Assembly (NCBI GenBank): GCA_963678675.1
Contig: OY783201.1
Span: 18,717,769-18,781,768 of the forward strand
Length of the DNA stretch: 64,000 nt
Source of the DNA: Xiphydria camelus
Taxonomy: Eukaryota; Arthropoda; Insecta; Hymenoptera; Xiphydriidae
Reading direction: 5' to 3'
The position numbers and the translations under genes are program-made. The notes under the pieces were generated by a model, which was given only the letters and a program-made list of their open reading frames with translations, did not search any database and was not told where the DNA came from. This document shows, in pieces, positions 1-11,068 of this stretch. Position 1 is the stretch's first letter, and every line of letters begins with the position of its first letter.

Positions 1-139
1 ACATTAATGTCACTCGTATAAATCGCTCAATATATAATACTTAACAAAATTTAACAAAACTTAACATATCTAATATACCCCTCTACCTAAACTTATCCTC
101 AACACTATTAAACATTTCTATCTCCTATGCCCCCCGCCG

Positions 140-418
140 TCAAAAACTCGCTCTATATAATCTCTGTTCCAGCACCTTTCTCATCCACTCTCTCCCTTCC
201 CCTTCAACATTTAGAGCCTTTCGTAGACTCCCTTCAAATTTTTCTGTCCCGTTGTAGTCATACAACATATATACCATGGTCTCCTCCCTCTCTCCGCAGC
301 ACCTGCAGGCTCTGTCTTCCTCCTTATACCAACTCTTCGTCGCCCTGTCCTTATTTCCGCACCTGAATCTTGCCACCATTGGCAGGCACTTCCGCCGACC
401 AGATGTGACTTTAAGCAT
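140..418 (-). pseudogene. C-terminal tail of an R1/Jockey-like LINE reverse transcriptase, degraded
   Basis: The 92-residue frame contains VARFRCGNKDRATKSWYKEE followed by CRCCGEREETMVYMLYD. This pattern (ARFRCGNE...W..EE.KCR.CG..ET..H) is the zinc-knuckle tail that follows the reverse transcriptase in R1/I/Jockey-like insect LINEs. The first Cys pair is kept (CRCC), but the His-Cys of the second half is replaced by Tyr residues (VYMLYDY), so the knuckle is broken. No reverse transcriptase core is visible upstream on this strand (to the right). The apparent ATG is internal and only marks where the open stretch begins. Assignment is by recollection of the family pattern; the fragment is short. 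Confidence 0.55.
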
Positions 419-419
419 T

Positions 420-1287
420 AAGTGTATTCTTTTTATAATATGTTTTTATTCATAGAAAACATTATTCGTTGATGAAAAAAATACAACAAAATCCTCATGT
501 GCCCCCGTCTACATGTTTCCTAGTTACCCGCACTTTAGCCTAACTGGATTTTACGAGTTAAGTCAAGAAAACGTTAGCTTATGATTCATTGAAATCCAAT
601 AATACCTTCCCTACACAATCCAACAATAACTCCCTTTCCGAATACTCTGATACGCATTACGCTACCTCTATGATAAGCTAGACTAAATAATACCACAAAC
701 TTACCTTCAAAAACTTTACGAAACAGAAATCGATGCACCACCATTAACTACAATGCCCGACTGATTCTTAGCGCTGTGCCGTGACGAATAGGAACGAGAG
801 TGACTGTTTACGGCAATCGCAACTAGAGTGAAGCTCTCTGAAGTCGAGATACTTGACGTTTCCACATGTACATCACCTCCTCTATATCAGAGAAATTGTC
901 AGTTTTTCGGAAATTTGTTTGAGACATTTTTTCATCAGGATGGGGTTTGAGGTTTTATATAATTCAAGTAGATATTGGTTTCTTATAATTCATTTTGGTA
1001 TCTCGAGTGTTACGATCACACGACGTACGATACAAAATATGTATGTGCATACCTATTTAACCTTCCAGTGGTCGCGCGCGGACTCTCGCTCCGGGCGCAT
1101 GCAAAATCGCGTATATTTCGAGAAATACGGCTTGGCGCGACCACTGAAATATTAAAATAATAATTTTTCATCAACGCAATTTTATAATTTTGGAAGTTTA
1201 ATTATGGTGAGAGAACCTTTTCCTACTTGCATGTAGTTTGGATGTCACATCACTTTGTCTAATGTGACAACTACTGGAGTACCTATG
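420..1287. other. No recognisable gene
   Basis: AT-rich DNA with only short chance frames. A GC-rich patch around 1060-1140 contains CGCGCG runs but no protein pattern that I recognise. Confidence 0.4.
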
Positions 1288-1874
1288 TATATTAAACTGA
1301 TTCTAAAAAAAAGCTTTTTTAATTTATTCTCTTGGCGGGCACTTAAAACGTTAGTATTTAATGTAACTTTGAATATGTCGCCGGGTGCACATTTTCACTC
1401 AATATTTAGGGGTGTCTCAATCGCTTTTTCTGATTTCCATTTGAATAACACGGTGAAAATGTTGAATCGTTGCTTTAGTGCTAATTCCTTCTACGGTAAA
1501 AAAGTTTTCCCGTGAAAAATTAGAAAAATTGAGAGTTTTAGGTGTAATTGACGTAAAGAAATATTATTTTTAATTATTAAATAGAATTAAAAATAATATT
1601 TCTTTACGTCAATTACACCTAAAACTCTCAATTTTTCAAATTTTTCAAGGGAAATTTTTTTACCGTAGAAGAGGAATTAGCACTAAACCAATGATTGGAC
1701 AATTTCACCGTGTTATTCAAATGGAAATCAGAAAAAGCGATTGAGACACCCCTAAATATTGAGTGAGAATGTGCACCCGGCGACATATTCAAAGTTACAT
1801 TAAATACTAACGTTTTAAGTGCCCGCCAAAAGAATTAATTGAAAAAGCTTTTTTTTGAATCAGTCTAATGTATA
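1288..1874. mobile_element. 587-bp fold-back palindromic element
   Basis: Two arms of about 290 bp are near-perfect reverse complements around a small AT loop near 1576-1584. The matching pieces include AAACTGATTC at 1295 with GAATCAGTCT at 1857, GCACTTAAAACGTTAG with its complement, and CTTTACGTCAATTACACC next to the centre. The arms differ by scattered substitutions and one short divergent block (GAATCGTTGC against CAATGATTGG). There is no coding sequence. The structure fits a fold-back MITE that moved through another element's transposase; no clear target duplication is visible. Confidence 0.8.
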
Positions 1875-1949
1875 TATTATTGAATTTACAGGGCAAGAAA
1901 GTGGCTACTTCCCGGAAAATGAACGAAATGAAGAAAACTAAAACAAAAA

Positions 1950-2115
1950 AAATTTTAGAAAGTAAGACTACAGCAATTCGGTTTTCCCGTAATTTTTTTT
2001 ATTGTCAATTTGACAAAATTCTTTACCTCGTACTTTTTTATTCTTGATTTTCGCCCTTATTTAAGCTGAAAACCAATATTTTTAGGCGCAGCTACGTTAT
2101 CGTGCTTACAATCCG
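1950..2115. repeat. Dispersed repeat, copy A (related copy at 19880-20060)
   Basis: The stretch running from a poly-T tract through CGTACTTTTTTATTC, TTTCGCCC, AAGCTGAAAACCAATATT and GCAGCTACGTTATCGTG has a diverged counterpart on the same strand at 19880-20060. The two share the order of blocks but not exact sequence. Function unknown. Confidence 0.5.
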
Positions 2116-2117
2116 TA

Positions 2118-3054
2118 GGGGAGACCGGGGCAGGTTTACACGCTTTTTTAAATATTATTTCTCTCTTTTTAGACATTGCACTATTTGCTTGGGTTTTCAT
2201 CCCAAGTCATTAGTTGAACTCTAAGCTACAGCGTGGTGCGTGTAATGTATCTTGAATAATTATATTTCCTATTGTTTACTATTTTTTTGTGCGGTGGTGA
2301 CACCTGTGTAAACCTGCCCCGGTCACGGGGCAAGTTTACACAGTGCCTGTGGTACGTTTACACACAACTGAAACCTGTGAAATAAAGGCTTATTGCAAAT
2401 AAAATACAATTTTCTTTCAAAATTACTTCAGTTTATTGAAGAAGTTCAAATTACAAATTAGTTACGATGAGTCGTAATCGGTTTCGAATTCGCTGTCACA
2501 ATTTTTGCAAACGAAGAATTTCGAATCACCCGTAATGCAACTTTCATGTGACCACCTCTTACACTGGCAGCATTGTACCCACTGTTCTCCAGGTTTTGAC
2601 TTTCGGTATGGTCTCAAACAGTAAATACACAAACACACTGTGTAAATCTGCCCCGCGCTTTTCGTGTAAAATTGTCCCTTCGCCACTTTTTTTTTTTCAA
2701 CTGAAACTCCATGCTTCATTTTTGAGGTTAACAAGCAATTTATTGGCTTAAAATAACCACAAAAGAACAGTCTAGTAGGATAAGCCATAATGGCCTATAA
2801 AGATCTGACGGTCCAGATTTTATTAAGGCTTAATGCATTTATGTAAAAATCTACTTATCCAATGAAAAAACCGAAAAAGTTTTTCACACGACACACACAA
2901 TACGCACACGACTGACTCCGCACTAATGTCAGCGGTAATGGCGGCAGTTTACGCTTCTCCTGAAACGAGAACTGGCGCGCTCCGATGAAAAATACGTGAA
3001 CTATAAGCACATTATGTAAACCTGCCCCTGTACCAAACCTGCCCCGGTCTCCCC
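2118..3054. mobile_element. pogo-like (Tc1/mariner superfamily) DNA transposon, internally deleted
   Basis: The ends are inverted repeats beginning GGGGAGACCGGGGCAGGTT, each flanked by TA (2116-2117 and 3055-3056), the target of the Tc1/mariner superfamily. The 937-bp element keeps only the 3' part of its transposase gene, on the minus strand. The end motif TGTAAACCTGCCCC recurs inside the element, near 2313, 2333 (inverted), 2639 and 3014, which suggests multiple transposase contact sites. Confidence 0.8.
2462..2788 (-). pseudogene. Transposase C-terminal region with PHD-like zinc finger (pogo-like element)
   Basis: The 108-residue frame ends in a Cys/His cluster in C4HC-type order: C54-x2-C57, C73/C74-x-C76, H81-x2-C84 and C94-x2-C97 (CIYC, CCQCKRW, HESC, CKNC). 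It is followed by an acidic tail ETDYDSS. Small PHD-like fingers of this kind are found at the C-terminus of some insect pogo-type transposases. The catalytic DDE domain is absent, so this is a remnant and not a working enzyme. It lies wholly inside the TIR element 2118-3054 and stops about 340 bp from that element's left end. In-frame AGQIYTV lies over one copy of the element's own end repeat. Confidence 0.6.
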
Positions 3055-4353
3055 TATACGTATCGCTCTGAGATTTATCTATAATATAATGGAAAATGAT
3101 ATAATGGAAAAGCCGAATTGAGAGTATAAGACTGTACAATATACTTTTAGGAGTGTTATAGGATTTACGACAATTGGATTGTTCAGAATGACCATTAGAT
3201 GTCACAGATCAGATGTATACTTTGAACGTTGGGAAGTGGCACGTACGTTACTTCTGAGATGTCTAATGGACTTTGTGCCAAGACGTCCAGTACAACGCGG
3301 GATAATAGAATGACATCATCGGATGTCAGAGTGCTATCCGGGTGTAACGAATTATTTTACCTGGGCTATCTCGCCAACATGGTAATGTTATCGCAGGTCA
3401 CGTCTGCGCTGCGCCGTCGGAGAAAAATTCATTCGTTTCATAAACATCGCATATGAGCGCCCTTTTCTGGAGATAACGGCGAGAAGCAAACATAAATTCT
3501 AATATTTCGGTTTCAAGTGTGATTTTATACGCACTTTGTGCGTTCTTTACAGTAGTTTGAAAATGTATCGCAACCCCGCGCCGGAGTCGTAAATATTATG
3601 AGGGTCGATATATCCGCCGGGGATTTCCCGATCCCAGGAGACTGAAGTCCGTACCCCCCCCCCCCCCCCCCCGGTGCCGGCTCCGCACGCGGGTCTCACT
3701 CGTACACATATACGTATACATGTACGTACTAACGCACACGCGCACGAACTCATACGTAAACATCATTTATACACCGAAAGTGCGTCATTTTTTCCCTACG
3801 TTAAATCGTTCCACATATACCTCTCTATCCGAGTTCAATATATTTGCATTACATCGTCGTGAGAGATTTAATTTAGAATTTTTCTGACATTTCAAATTTT
3901 ATATTTAGGATCAGCCTTCTACACCACATGCGCCTTGTATTCCAACGGCCCTTGGCATTGTTTATAAATATTTTGCTCCTTGGAATTATCGGTTTAAGTT
4001 TATTTTATTTTTCCATAATAATCTATCGATCGTACTTATTTCTTTTATATGTATGATAAATACATATTATTTAGTTATCGAAAATTTGTGTATTGTATGT
4101 AATGGAATTTTAACATAATTATGGCTTACTCGGATAGTTCAGAAATACAAACATGGCGGATTCTACTATTTGTTGCTTGTAAACACAATATAACTCTCGA
4201 AGGGCATTTGCGCTTATAAAAAGTCGGCATGTCTGTAAAAAAATTCATTTTGTCCTTCGGGCATCTCACTCTTCGTTCTTGTGGCATGTCTCTTAAACCT
4301 ATGGGAGAGATGCCATTTCCAATGAATTCAATTAATGTGAAGGTAGACACGAC
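3055..4353. other. No recognisable gene; poly-C tract near 3653-3672
   Basis: AT-rich intergenic DNA. The only notable features are an uninterrupted C run of about 19-20 bases near 3653-3672 and short chance frames. No protein pattern is visible on either strand. Confidence 0.4.
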
Positions 4354-4983
4354 TAATAGTCCAGGCGTCAGGGGTTTTATTGACCGAAAAATTCTTACCT
4401 GAGATTTTTTTTCTATCGATTCTTTTCATGTTTAAGTAGACAAATATTAAAAATGGGCACCAAAAATTCGGTCGGCAACATATTGTTTAAACAACTGAAA
4501 GGGTAGATTTTAGGGTTTTTTGCACATATCTCCGAAAATATTCATTCTACGAAAAAATGGTAGAAAACTAAATTGTTCGGCACTAAATTCTACACACATG
4601 AAAGTATTTACATTTTCTTCAATCGGAGCAATAGTTTTAAAAATATAACCCTGCGAAAGAGGCATGCGGCGCTCGAATTCTTACATCACGCCAGTGGAGG
4701 AGAGTGCTTCGATCGGATAAGTGTCTGGCAACACTGCATCTTACGCATCGGACCAGTACAAGAGAATACATTGATCGTTTAGAATGAAAGTCGACAAATA
4801 ATCACCAAACAATATTTATTGTGAAAAAAAATTACAACAATATGTCGAAATCATTGAAATATATGACGTACAGATGTCATAGAACAGATTCTGGGAAGAA
4901 ATTATAACTAAAAGAAATGAAGTTAAATATGGAAATTGTTATTTATTCAAATTTGTATTACATAAATTATTCTCTATATTAAA

Positions 4984-6060
4984 TCAATCTCCGAATTTTA
5001 CGTTTTGGACCATCATGAAGGTAATGTGGCGCGTTGGTAGTTCGTCATCTTCACTGTCTCCATTTTCATTCTCAATTCCCTCAGTGTCTCCAGTTTCTTG
5101 AGATTCTTCTGCCTCTTCATTCTCCTTATCTGATAGTTCAACTGTCAGAAAATTGGTATAATAATTGGGCCGTTGGTATAACAATTCGAACACCTGTCCC
5201 TTTTTTGATGGGTTGGTAGACACTCGATCCTTCCCGACTGGCTTTATCCCAATTTATTTTAGTTTTAATAGATTCTGTAGTTGTTAAATGCATTGAAAAC
5301 TCAAATCAAATGATTTGTCTACATATAAAATTGTATTATGCATTAACCAGTGCTGCCGACAGTGCGGTTATACAGGGTGTTCGGAAAAAACACCGACACA
5401 GAAATGGGGGTGATAGGTTACGTCATTACAAGTATTTTGATATAAGGGACCTATACCCGCAAGCGCGCCCCCTTCTGGAGATATCAACTTTTCAAGTTTA
5501 TAACGACCGAGGTTGATCAAAGTAGAATAATAAGAAACGTATCAAGATGGTAACGAATATTTAATTTTACGAGATACAAAAACAATGTACGGTACTACAG
5601 CAAATGCTCAAAATGACGGCCACCCATGTCCATGCAATATCGGAAACGATTCTGGATAGGTAGATGTGCCACTGCGCAAACTGCTTGCGGAAAGGATAAC
5701 CGCTTGGCTCAAGTCCTTGTACTTTTCGAAGATGATGCGGATACAAGGAGTTTTCATTTGTTTTTCAATTGTACAGGTAGACAAAAAACTCAATATTATT
5801 CTACTTTGATCAACCTCGGTCGTTATAAACTTGAAAAGTTGATATCTCCAGATGGGGGCGCGCTTGCGGGTATAGGTCCCTTATATCAAAATACTTGTAA
5901 TGACGTAACCTATCACCCCTATTTCTGTGTCGGTGTTTTTTCCGAACACCCTGTATAAATGTTGCCGTGCTGCTGCCCAAGTAAATGGCAAAGAAGATAG
6001 ATTGAATGATTTTTTGAATACTGCATTTTTGAAGCACAAAAATCTCCATTCATCCAAGTA
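4984..6060 (-). pseudogene. Possible broken element protein, split by a MITE
   Basis: On the minus strand, reading from about 6060 to 5955, one frame gives YYLDEWRFLCFKNAVF and then SLPFTWAAARQHL. It resumes after the nested MITE with RTVGSTG. Further on, 4984-5223 is open for 79 residues and ends in a Glu/Asp-rich stretch (DKENEEAEESQETGD). The LP-x-T-x-AARQH pattern resembles uncharacterised transposon-associated proteins that I recall only loosely. Frames are broken and no catalytic motif is visible. Treat it as a candidate remnant of the surrounding long-TIR element. Confidence 0.25.
5373..5953. mobile_element. TA-flanked MITE starting CAGGGTGTTCGG, nested
   Basis: The inverted arms match for about 150 bp from CAGGGTGTTCGGAAAAAA inward, through ACGTCATTACAAG and ATCAACTTTTCAAG. 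TA flanks both ends (5371-5372 and 5954-5955). The element sits inside the 4357-6495 transposon and splits its minus-strand remnant. The interior has no recognisable protein. Confidence 0.85.
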
Positions 6061-6498
6061 ATACCTATCTTTGGTTCGTGCTCCATATAAGGCAATAATA
6101 AAATTTTCCCCAGCGATTTCTAGGAGGTTTCGGAGCCCACGCGGCGCGAAAGTTACTGAGTCGGACGAGCGGCCTCTCTCTCTCTCTTTCGCAGGGTTAT
6201 ATCTTTGAAACTATTGCTCCGATTGAAGAAAATATACATACTTTTTTTGTGGGGAATTTAGTGCCGAACAATTTAGTTCTTTACCATTTTTTCGTAGAAT
6301 GAATATTTTCGGAGAGATATGTGCAAAAAAGACTAAAATCTACCATTTCAGTTGTTTAAACAATATGTTTCCGGCCGAATTTCGGTGCCCATTTTTGATA
6401 TTTGTCTACATAAACATGAAAAGAAGCGATAAAAAAATCTCAGGTAGGAATTTTTTGAAAAATCGACTGATTTTAGACCTCTGACGCCTGGACTATAA

Positions 6499-7902
6499 CC
6501 TATAATATTCCATACCGGTATTTGCTTACGAGCAAATGTTTCATTTTCATAGACAATGAGAACGGTTTGTGTACCCTCTCAAAAACTTTGAGAGTACATG
6601 AAAGTGTTTTTCAGGCAGTACTTACCAACAACACAGTTTTATCACACAGCATTAACACACGCGGATTTTTGCAACATAAAGATACCGGCATACCTGGTGC
6701 AAGAGTCATCTGTTCCTTACAGATCGAAATATTGCCATTTGGCATCTCTCCTGATATGGCATCTCCCCTCGGTTTACCCTATACAATAATAGCATATTAG
6801 AATAAAACAGAAATAAATTCTGACCATTGTAGGTTAAATCGAAAAATATCGCGAGCTTGTCTTTAACAACTAATTTTTCAGTAGTCGTACGGTCAATAAC
6901 TTTGAAATTTCGTATACCTACATATGCACGGTATTATTATATTAACGTGACCAATTTTTTTCTTCACGTTCGGATTCTAAGTCTCGAGTAAATACCTAAT
7001 TTTTGAACCAACTTAGCATTTCTCCATAGTTACCATGCTTCTTCAAGCATCTTCAAATGTTAATATCTTTAATACTAAACAGTAGATAAATTTTTTCTTC
7101 CAACATAACCTATACAAAATAGATTTATCTTTCAATTAAATCAAAGAAATATATATATATGTATGATAAAGTTGGTAAGATTCTTTCATCTCGGACTGCC
7201 TTAATGGCGCAGTATCAAAGACAATAATGGCGGCACTCTCCTAGAAACTATCAAGTTACACAGACGCAGGTCTGTGCCGACTTAAATACAAATGATTATA
7301 ATGTGTACAAACAAGCTCAAACGAGCATTTGAGCGGTATAGAATAGTGAAAATTGCCATGGAGTCCCCCGTGGTGGTCCCCCATTGGGACCTGCAGAGAT
7401 CCCGCGTACCGTACCACGCACAGTGCCAATTCCTCCCCAACCTAACTCGAACCCCGACCGCTCTGATCTCATCCAGTCTCTTCCCAGGGGCTCGCGCTCA
7501 TCTGCCGACAAAAGAGCATCTGCGTGATCCGATCCTCGATGCTCCTGCAACCTGTTCGCAAATAGGTTAGCCTGTACGCGGCATGAATTCATTATCCATC
7601 TAATATAAACATATTGCTACTCCGGGTGGGGCGCTGTCAATCACAAAAAGCGATGTTCCGGGTGCGACTACCCCCCTTCGGTTTCGAGCCAAGGCTCCCC
7701 GGTAAAGGTAAAGGCCCGCTGGAGCGGCGCCACTGACTCCGTGCAAACTTAAGTACCTACTTATAATACATACTTGCAGATAAGCGATAGGGTAAAACAT
7801 ACATATTTTATTGGCGATAGAACTTTTCCAAGCAGTTAGGATCGATTTTCTGTTAAGTTTTAAACGCTACTCATCTTTAATTATATCTAATAAGTAGATA
7901 TA
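6499..7902. other. No recognisable gene
   Basis: AT-rich to 7350, then a GC-richer patch (7360-7740) with chance frames on both strands. I see no family pattern, repeat pair or RNA gene here. Confidence 0.35.
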
Positions 7903-7968
7903 TACAGGGTGTCCCTAAATATCATGTACAAACGGAAGGAGGTAATTCTTTGGCTTATTTCATGACTA

Positions 7969-8130
7969 CACTGAAAAAAGTATTATATTTAGCTAATCCA
8001 GCTATACTTCTGGCTGCCTCAGACACAACTAGAAAAATACTGCTAGCGTAGCAAGAATTCTTGCTATTGCGAAGAAAATTATCACTGCAATTACTATAAT
8101 TTTCTAGTTGTGGCCAAATTTTTTTGAGTG
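7969..8130. mobile_element. 162-bp MITE with CACTGAAAAAA ends, nested
   Basis: It lies in the left arm of the 7905-8816 element. The undisturbed right arm reads AACTTTTAGTCATG, so the empty site is CATGACTAAAAGTT and the insertion is flanked by duplicated TA (7967-7968 and 8131-8132). The ends are CACTGAAAAAA and TTTTTTTGAGTG. Confidence 0.85.
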
Positions 8131-8180
8131 TAAAAGTTCATATAAACATAGGCGCCCGTAAAAGCTTCGTTACTGATCTA

Positions 8181-8704
8181 CAGGGTGTTGAAATTTCAAA
8201 ATTTTTTTAGATAACGCGGTTTTTGTAGCAATGATTTATTACAATAAGAAAAACCTAAATAATAAACATAACAAAACAACATTACAAAAACTGCTGAAAG
8301 TGACCTCCTCCAACCCTTACACATGCCTCCGCTCTTCTTCTCATTGATTCCCGGACTCTTTGAAACATTCCCGGAGTATTTCTTACGGTTTTTTCTCGAT
8401 AACGGTGACAGATACGAAAAAACTACAAGAGACCAAAAAGATTATAAACAAAACAGTAAATTGGAACAGGAAATTTATTTTGTATTTTAGAATCTACCAG
8501 AGGCGTACCGCGAAAAAGTTCAGGGGGAGAAAAGGGGGCACGACCCCTAAAAAAATAACCCCCTGTAGATTCTCACAACCATTTGACATGCCCAATGATA
8601 TAAGCCCTGCAGCATAACCTACATTCCAAATTTGAGCTAAATATCTTAAAAACTGCATGAGCTATAAAAAAAAACTAAACAAATTTTGAAATTTCAACAC
8701 CCTG
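8181..8704. mobile_element. Tc1/mariner-like element (CAGGGTGTTGAAATT ends) in the palindrome centre
   Basis: The ends CAGGGTGTTGAAATTTC and complement are flanked by TA (8179-8180 and 8705-8706). Its left part keeps the end of a minus-strand transposase gene (8282-8400); the rest is non-coding. It has inserted exactly at the dyad of the surrounding palindrome. Confidence 0.8.
8282..8400 (-). pseudogene. Last ~38 codons of a Tc1/mariner-type transposase
   Basis: The frame on the minus strand reads REKTVRNTPGMFQRVRES, then MRRRAEACVRVGGGHFQQFL before TAA at 8282-8284. Many insect Tc1/mariner-like transposases end in a helix with RR/RC spacing followed by a GGHFE.L or NGxHFEHL tail, which this matches. 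The catalytic domain is missing, so it cannot be functional. The stop falls about 100 bp inside the left inverted repeat of its element, as expected for a minus-strand gene. Confidence 0.55.
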
Positions 8705-8818
8705 TAGATCAGTAACGAAGCTTTTACGGACGGCTATGTTTATATGAACTTTTAGTCATGAAATAAGCCAAAGAATTACCTCCTTCCGTTTATACATGAT
8801 ATTTAGGGACACCCTGTA

Positions 8819-9571
8819 TAAAGGGCATTCCGCGCCACTTCATTCACTCAAAAAATGACCGTATCCTAAAAATCTAATAATCGAGTTATACGAGTACATT
8901 AGTTCTATACCAAATTACACACCAGTCCTTCCATAAATCAGGAAATAAGCGTATCTTTTTATTATTAAGAGTCACCCCTCTTCATGAATTTTCATTAAAT
9001 TTCGTTGACACACGACGAAGTTATAGCACTATAATTTATACCGAAGAAGTTCGATTTTCAACTTTTCCAGGTGTTGTAACTTTTTTGTGCCTCAACAGTA
9101 TTTAACTAAAATATATGACCCGGGGTAGGTAACTTTTAATTCTTTGTAGGATAACTGTTTCACATTTTCTCTAAAATGATTCGTAAATATTTTTTTCCAG
9201 GTCGAAATAAAAATTGTTATAATGAAATTGTTATTTACTTTCACAAAAAAGCCAAAACACGTCAACCAGAGCTCAACTTAATTTAAATGAATGTATCTCT
9301 TTCTTTTTACTTGATGTTTAGTTAACGAACTTATGTCAAAGAATAAAGCATTCGGAAATTTCCTTGACCTACCGTTTATATATGCTCACAATCCGAACAA
9401 AATCCAACTAGTTAATCTGCCGTGATAAGCGAACCCCTAGTAATATCTGAAAATTGATCAAAAATGCTGGGTATAAAGCCTTTTAATTGAAACAAGAAGA
9501 GAAACCAACATTTCCTACAAAAATTAAACTTAAATATATTAATTTTCACTACGAAAAAGCCTTTCTCTATG
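8819..9571. other. No recognisable gene
   Basis: AT-rich DNA with no long frame, no repeat pair that I can detect and no RNA-like structure. Confidence 0.35.
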
Positions 9572-9810
9572 CACTAAAAAAAAGAAGGGTTGTTTCCAAA
9601 AAGTATTAAATAATTGAATAATTGAGTAATTCATTGAGTATTCCTAATAGCATATTTATTTGACCTTAATGAATATCGATTAGGTTAAAACATCATTTAC
9701 TTCAATTAGTTATATCAATCTAATCGCTATTCATTCGAATTAATTAAATATGCTGTTAGGAATATTTAATTATTATATTTATTTTAAACAACCCCTTTTC
9801 ATTCTCAGTG
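9572..9810. mobile_element. 239-bp palindromic MITE, CACTAAAA/CTCAGTG ends
   Basis: The ends CACTAAAAAAAAGAAGGG and CCCCTTTTCATTCTCAGTG pair over about 25 bp. Internal arms TTCCTAATAGCATATTTA and AAATATGCTGTTAGGAATA also pair. TA follows the right end (9811-9812). It belongs with the other CACTGAG/CACTGAA-ended MITEs at 7969 and 42904. Confidence 0.65.
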
Positions 9811-11066
9811 TAAGAACGTTTGGTAGGCATCTAGTCTAAACATTATGCAATAGTCAAAAAATTTCCCCGTATAAATACTTATTTACCGAAATGACCATAT
9901 CAAATTCGTCCCATACGTGAGATTCGATCTCGAATTCGATCAAATTAGTTAGACAACGATTGAAAGACCCTGACAGATTCGAGAGACTGTAACGACTTGA
10001 GAAAGAAAGAGAGAGAGGGTGGGAGGAAGGGAGAGGAGAGAGGGAGAGAGAGAGATAAGGTGAGAGACTGGTGGGGAAAGGGGGAGGGGGGTAGAGTGTA
10101 AGAGATTCGGGGTGGTAGAGGCAAAATACACAAGGCAGAGTGTACGGACGCTGCGTATTCCTCCATTTTGTCTTAACGCGGTGTGTGCGGTTGCTAGGCA
10201 ACAGCCCTTACGCTCCACTCATTTATAATTCAACAGCCAATGCGGACCACGCGCCCCGCACCCTCGCCCACTCGTTCAGCTCGCTCCGCTCTCAAACACT
10301 GGAACAGTGCTACCCCGGCGCCCCAGCTATACGCTAGCACGCACTCACGCACGCACGCACGCTCAAGCGCACGCAAGCACGCGGGCCAGGCACGCACGTA
10401 TCTTCCCTATCTTCCCTTTCTCTGCCCTTTGTGCCCCCTCCCAACCTTTCGTTCACTCCCTTTCCGCGTACTCTCTCGCTATCTCGCTCGCAACTTGACT
10501 CGCAGTTATTGTTGCCCCACCCACGCGTGGGGGGAGATGGATATATATCTGTTTTACCTTCTTGGGAATACGGATAGAGATCCATGCGGTAACGCGACGC
10601 AGTGGTAATACCCGAAGCTGCAGTCCTTCCTGAAAAACGGGGAATCACATTCCCCCGTAGGTTTGTCAGGAATGCGGTCCGCTTGTATTGCGAGGGTCGC
10701 GTCGTTTACAAGATACGTGGACCAATCCCTCCACGGAAAAAATATGTATTTGAGATATATAAAGAAAAGTATTTCAAATACATATGATAAGTATTCAATA
10801 TACATATATAAATACTTAAAATATACTTTTCATATATAATACTTTAAGTACCTACATTTTAAGTGCATAAAAAAATATATTTATTATTAGAAATTTCAAA
10901 ACAATATTTTTTATTAGTAGGTACACTCAATATGTTCAATATAATATATGAAATGTACCTATTTTAAATGTATGAAATCTACGTTATTTTAAGTACTTGT
11001 GAAGTACTTAAAAAGCGGTTAAAACGTAGATACCTATACATTTGAAATACTTGTTATAAGTATAGA
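9811..11066. other. Polypurine tract, CpG-rich patch and AT-rich repeats; no gene recognised
   Basis: 9993-10100 is almost pure A/G on this strand. 10240-10500 is GC- and CpG-rich, with an ACGC microsatellite near 10338-10400 and a pyrimidine-rich end. 10735-11060 is AT-rich with repeated TATTTCAAATACATAT-like words in both orientations. The CpG-rich patch could be a promoter, but no transcript or downstream coding exon is visible. Confidence 0.35.
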
Positions 11067-11068
11067 TA

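Larger units (their letters stand above)
4357..6495. mobile_element. 2.1-kb DNA transposon with about 330-bp terminal inverted repeats
   Basis: The ends read TAGTCCAGGCGTCAG and its complement. The left arm (about 4357-4690) and right arm (about 6155-6495) match over most of their length, including the blocks AATTGTTCGGCACTAAATT and TATAACCCTGCGAAAGAG. TAA directly flanks both ends (4354-4356 and 6496-6498), the 3-bp TWA target typical of PIF/Harbinger. A TA-flanked MITE (5373-5953) interrupts the interior. Superfamily assignment rests only on the 3-bp duplication. Confidence 0.7.
7905..8816. mobile_element. TA-flanked palindromic MITE (CAGGGTGTCCC ends) holding two further elements
   Basis: The ends are CAGGGTGTCCCTAAATATC and its complement, with TA at 7903-7904 and 8817-8818. 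Without the insertions at 7969-8130 and 8181-8704, the element is a palindrome of about 224 bp whose centre is CTGATCTAGATCAG. The second insertion occupies the TA at that centre. Confidence 0.85.

Noticed and set aside
9854..10218. Ser/Pro/Leu-rich frames on the minus strand
   Set aside because: Direct product of the polypurine tract at 9993-10100.
10240..10608. Open frames of 122 and 104 codons in a CpG-rich patch
   Set aside because: Codon content follows the ACGC and C/T repeats, frames overlap on both strands, and no domain is visible.
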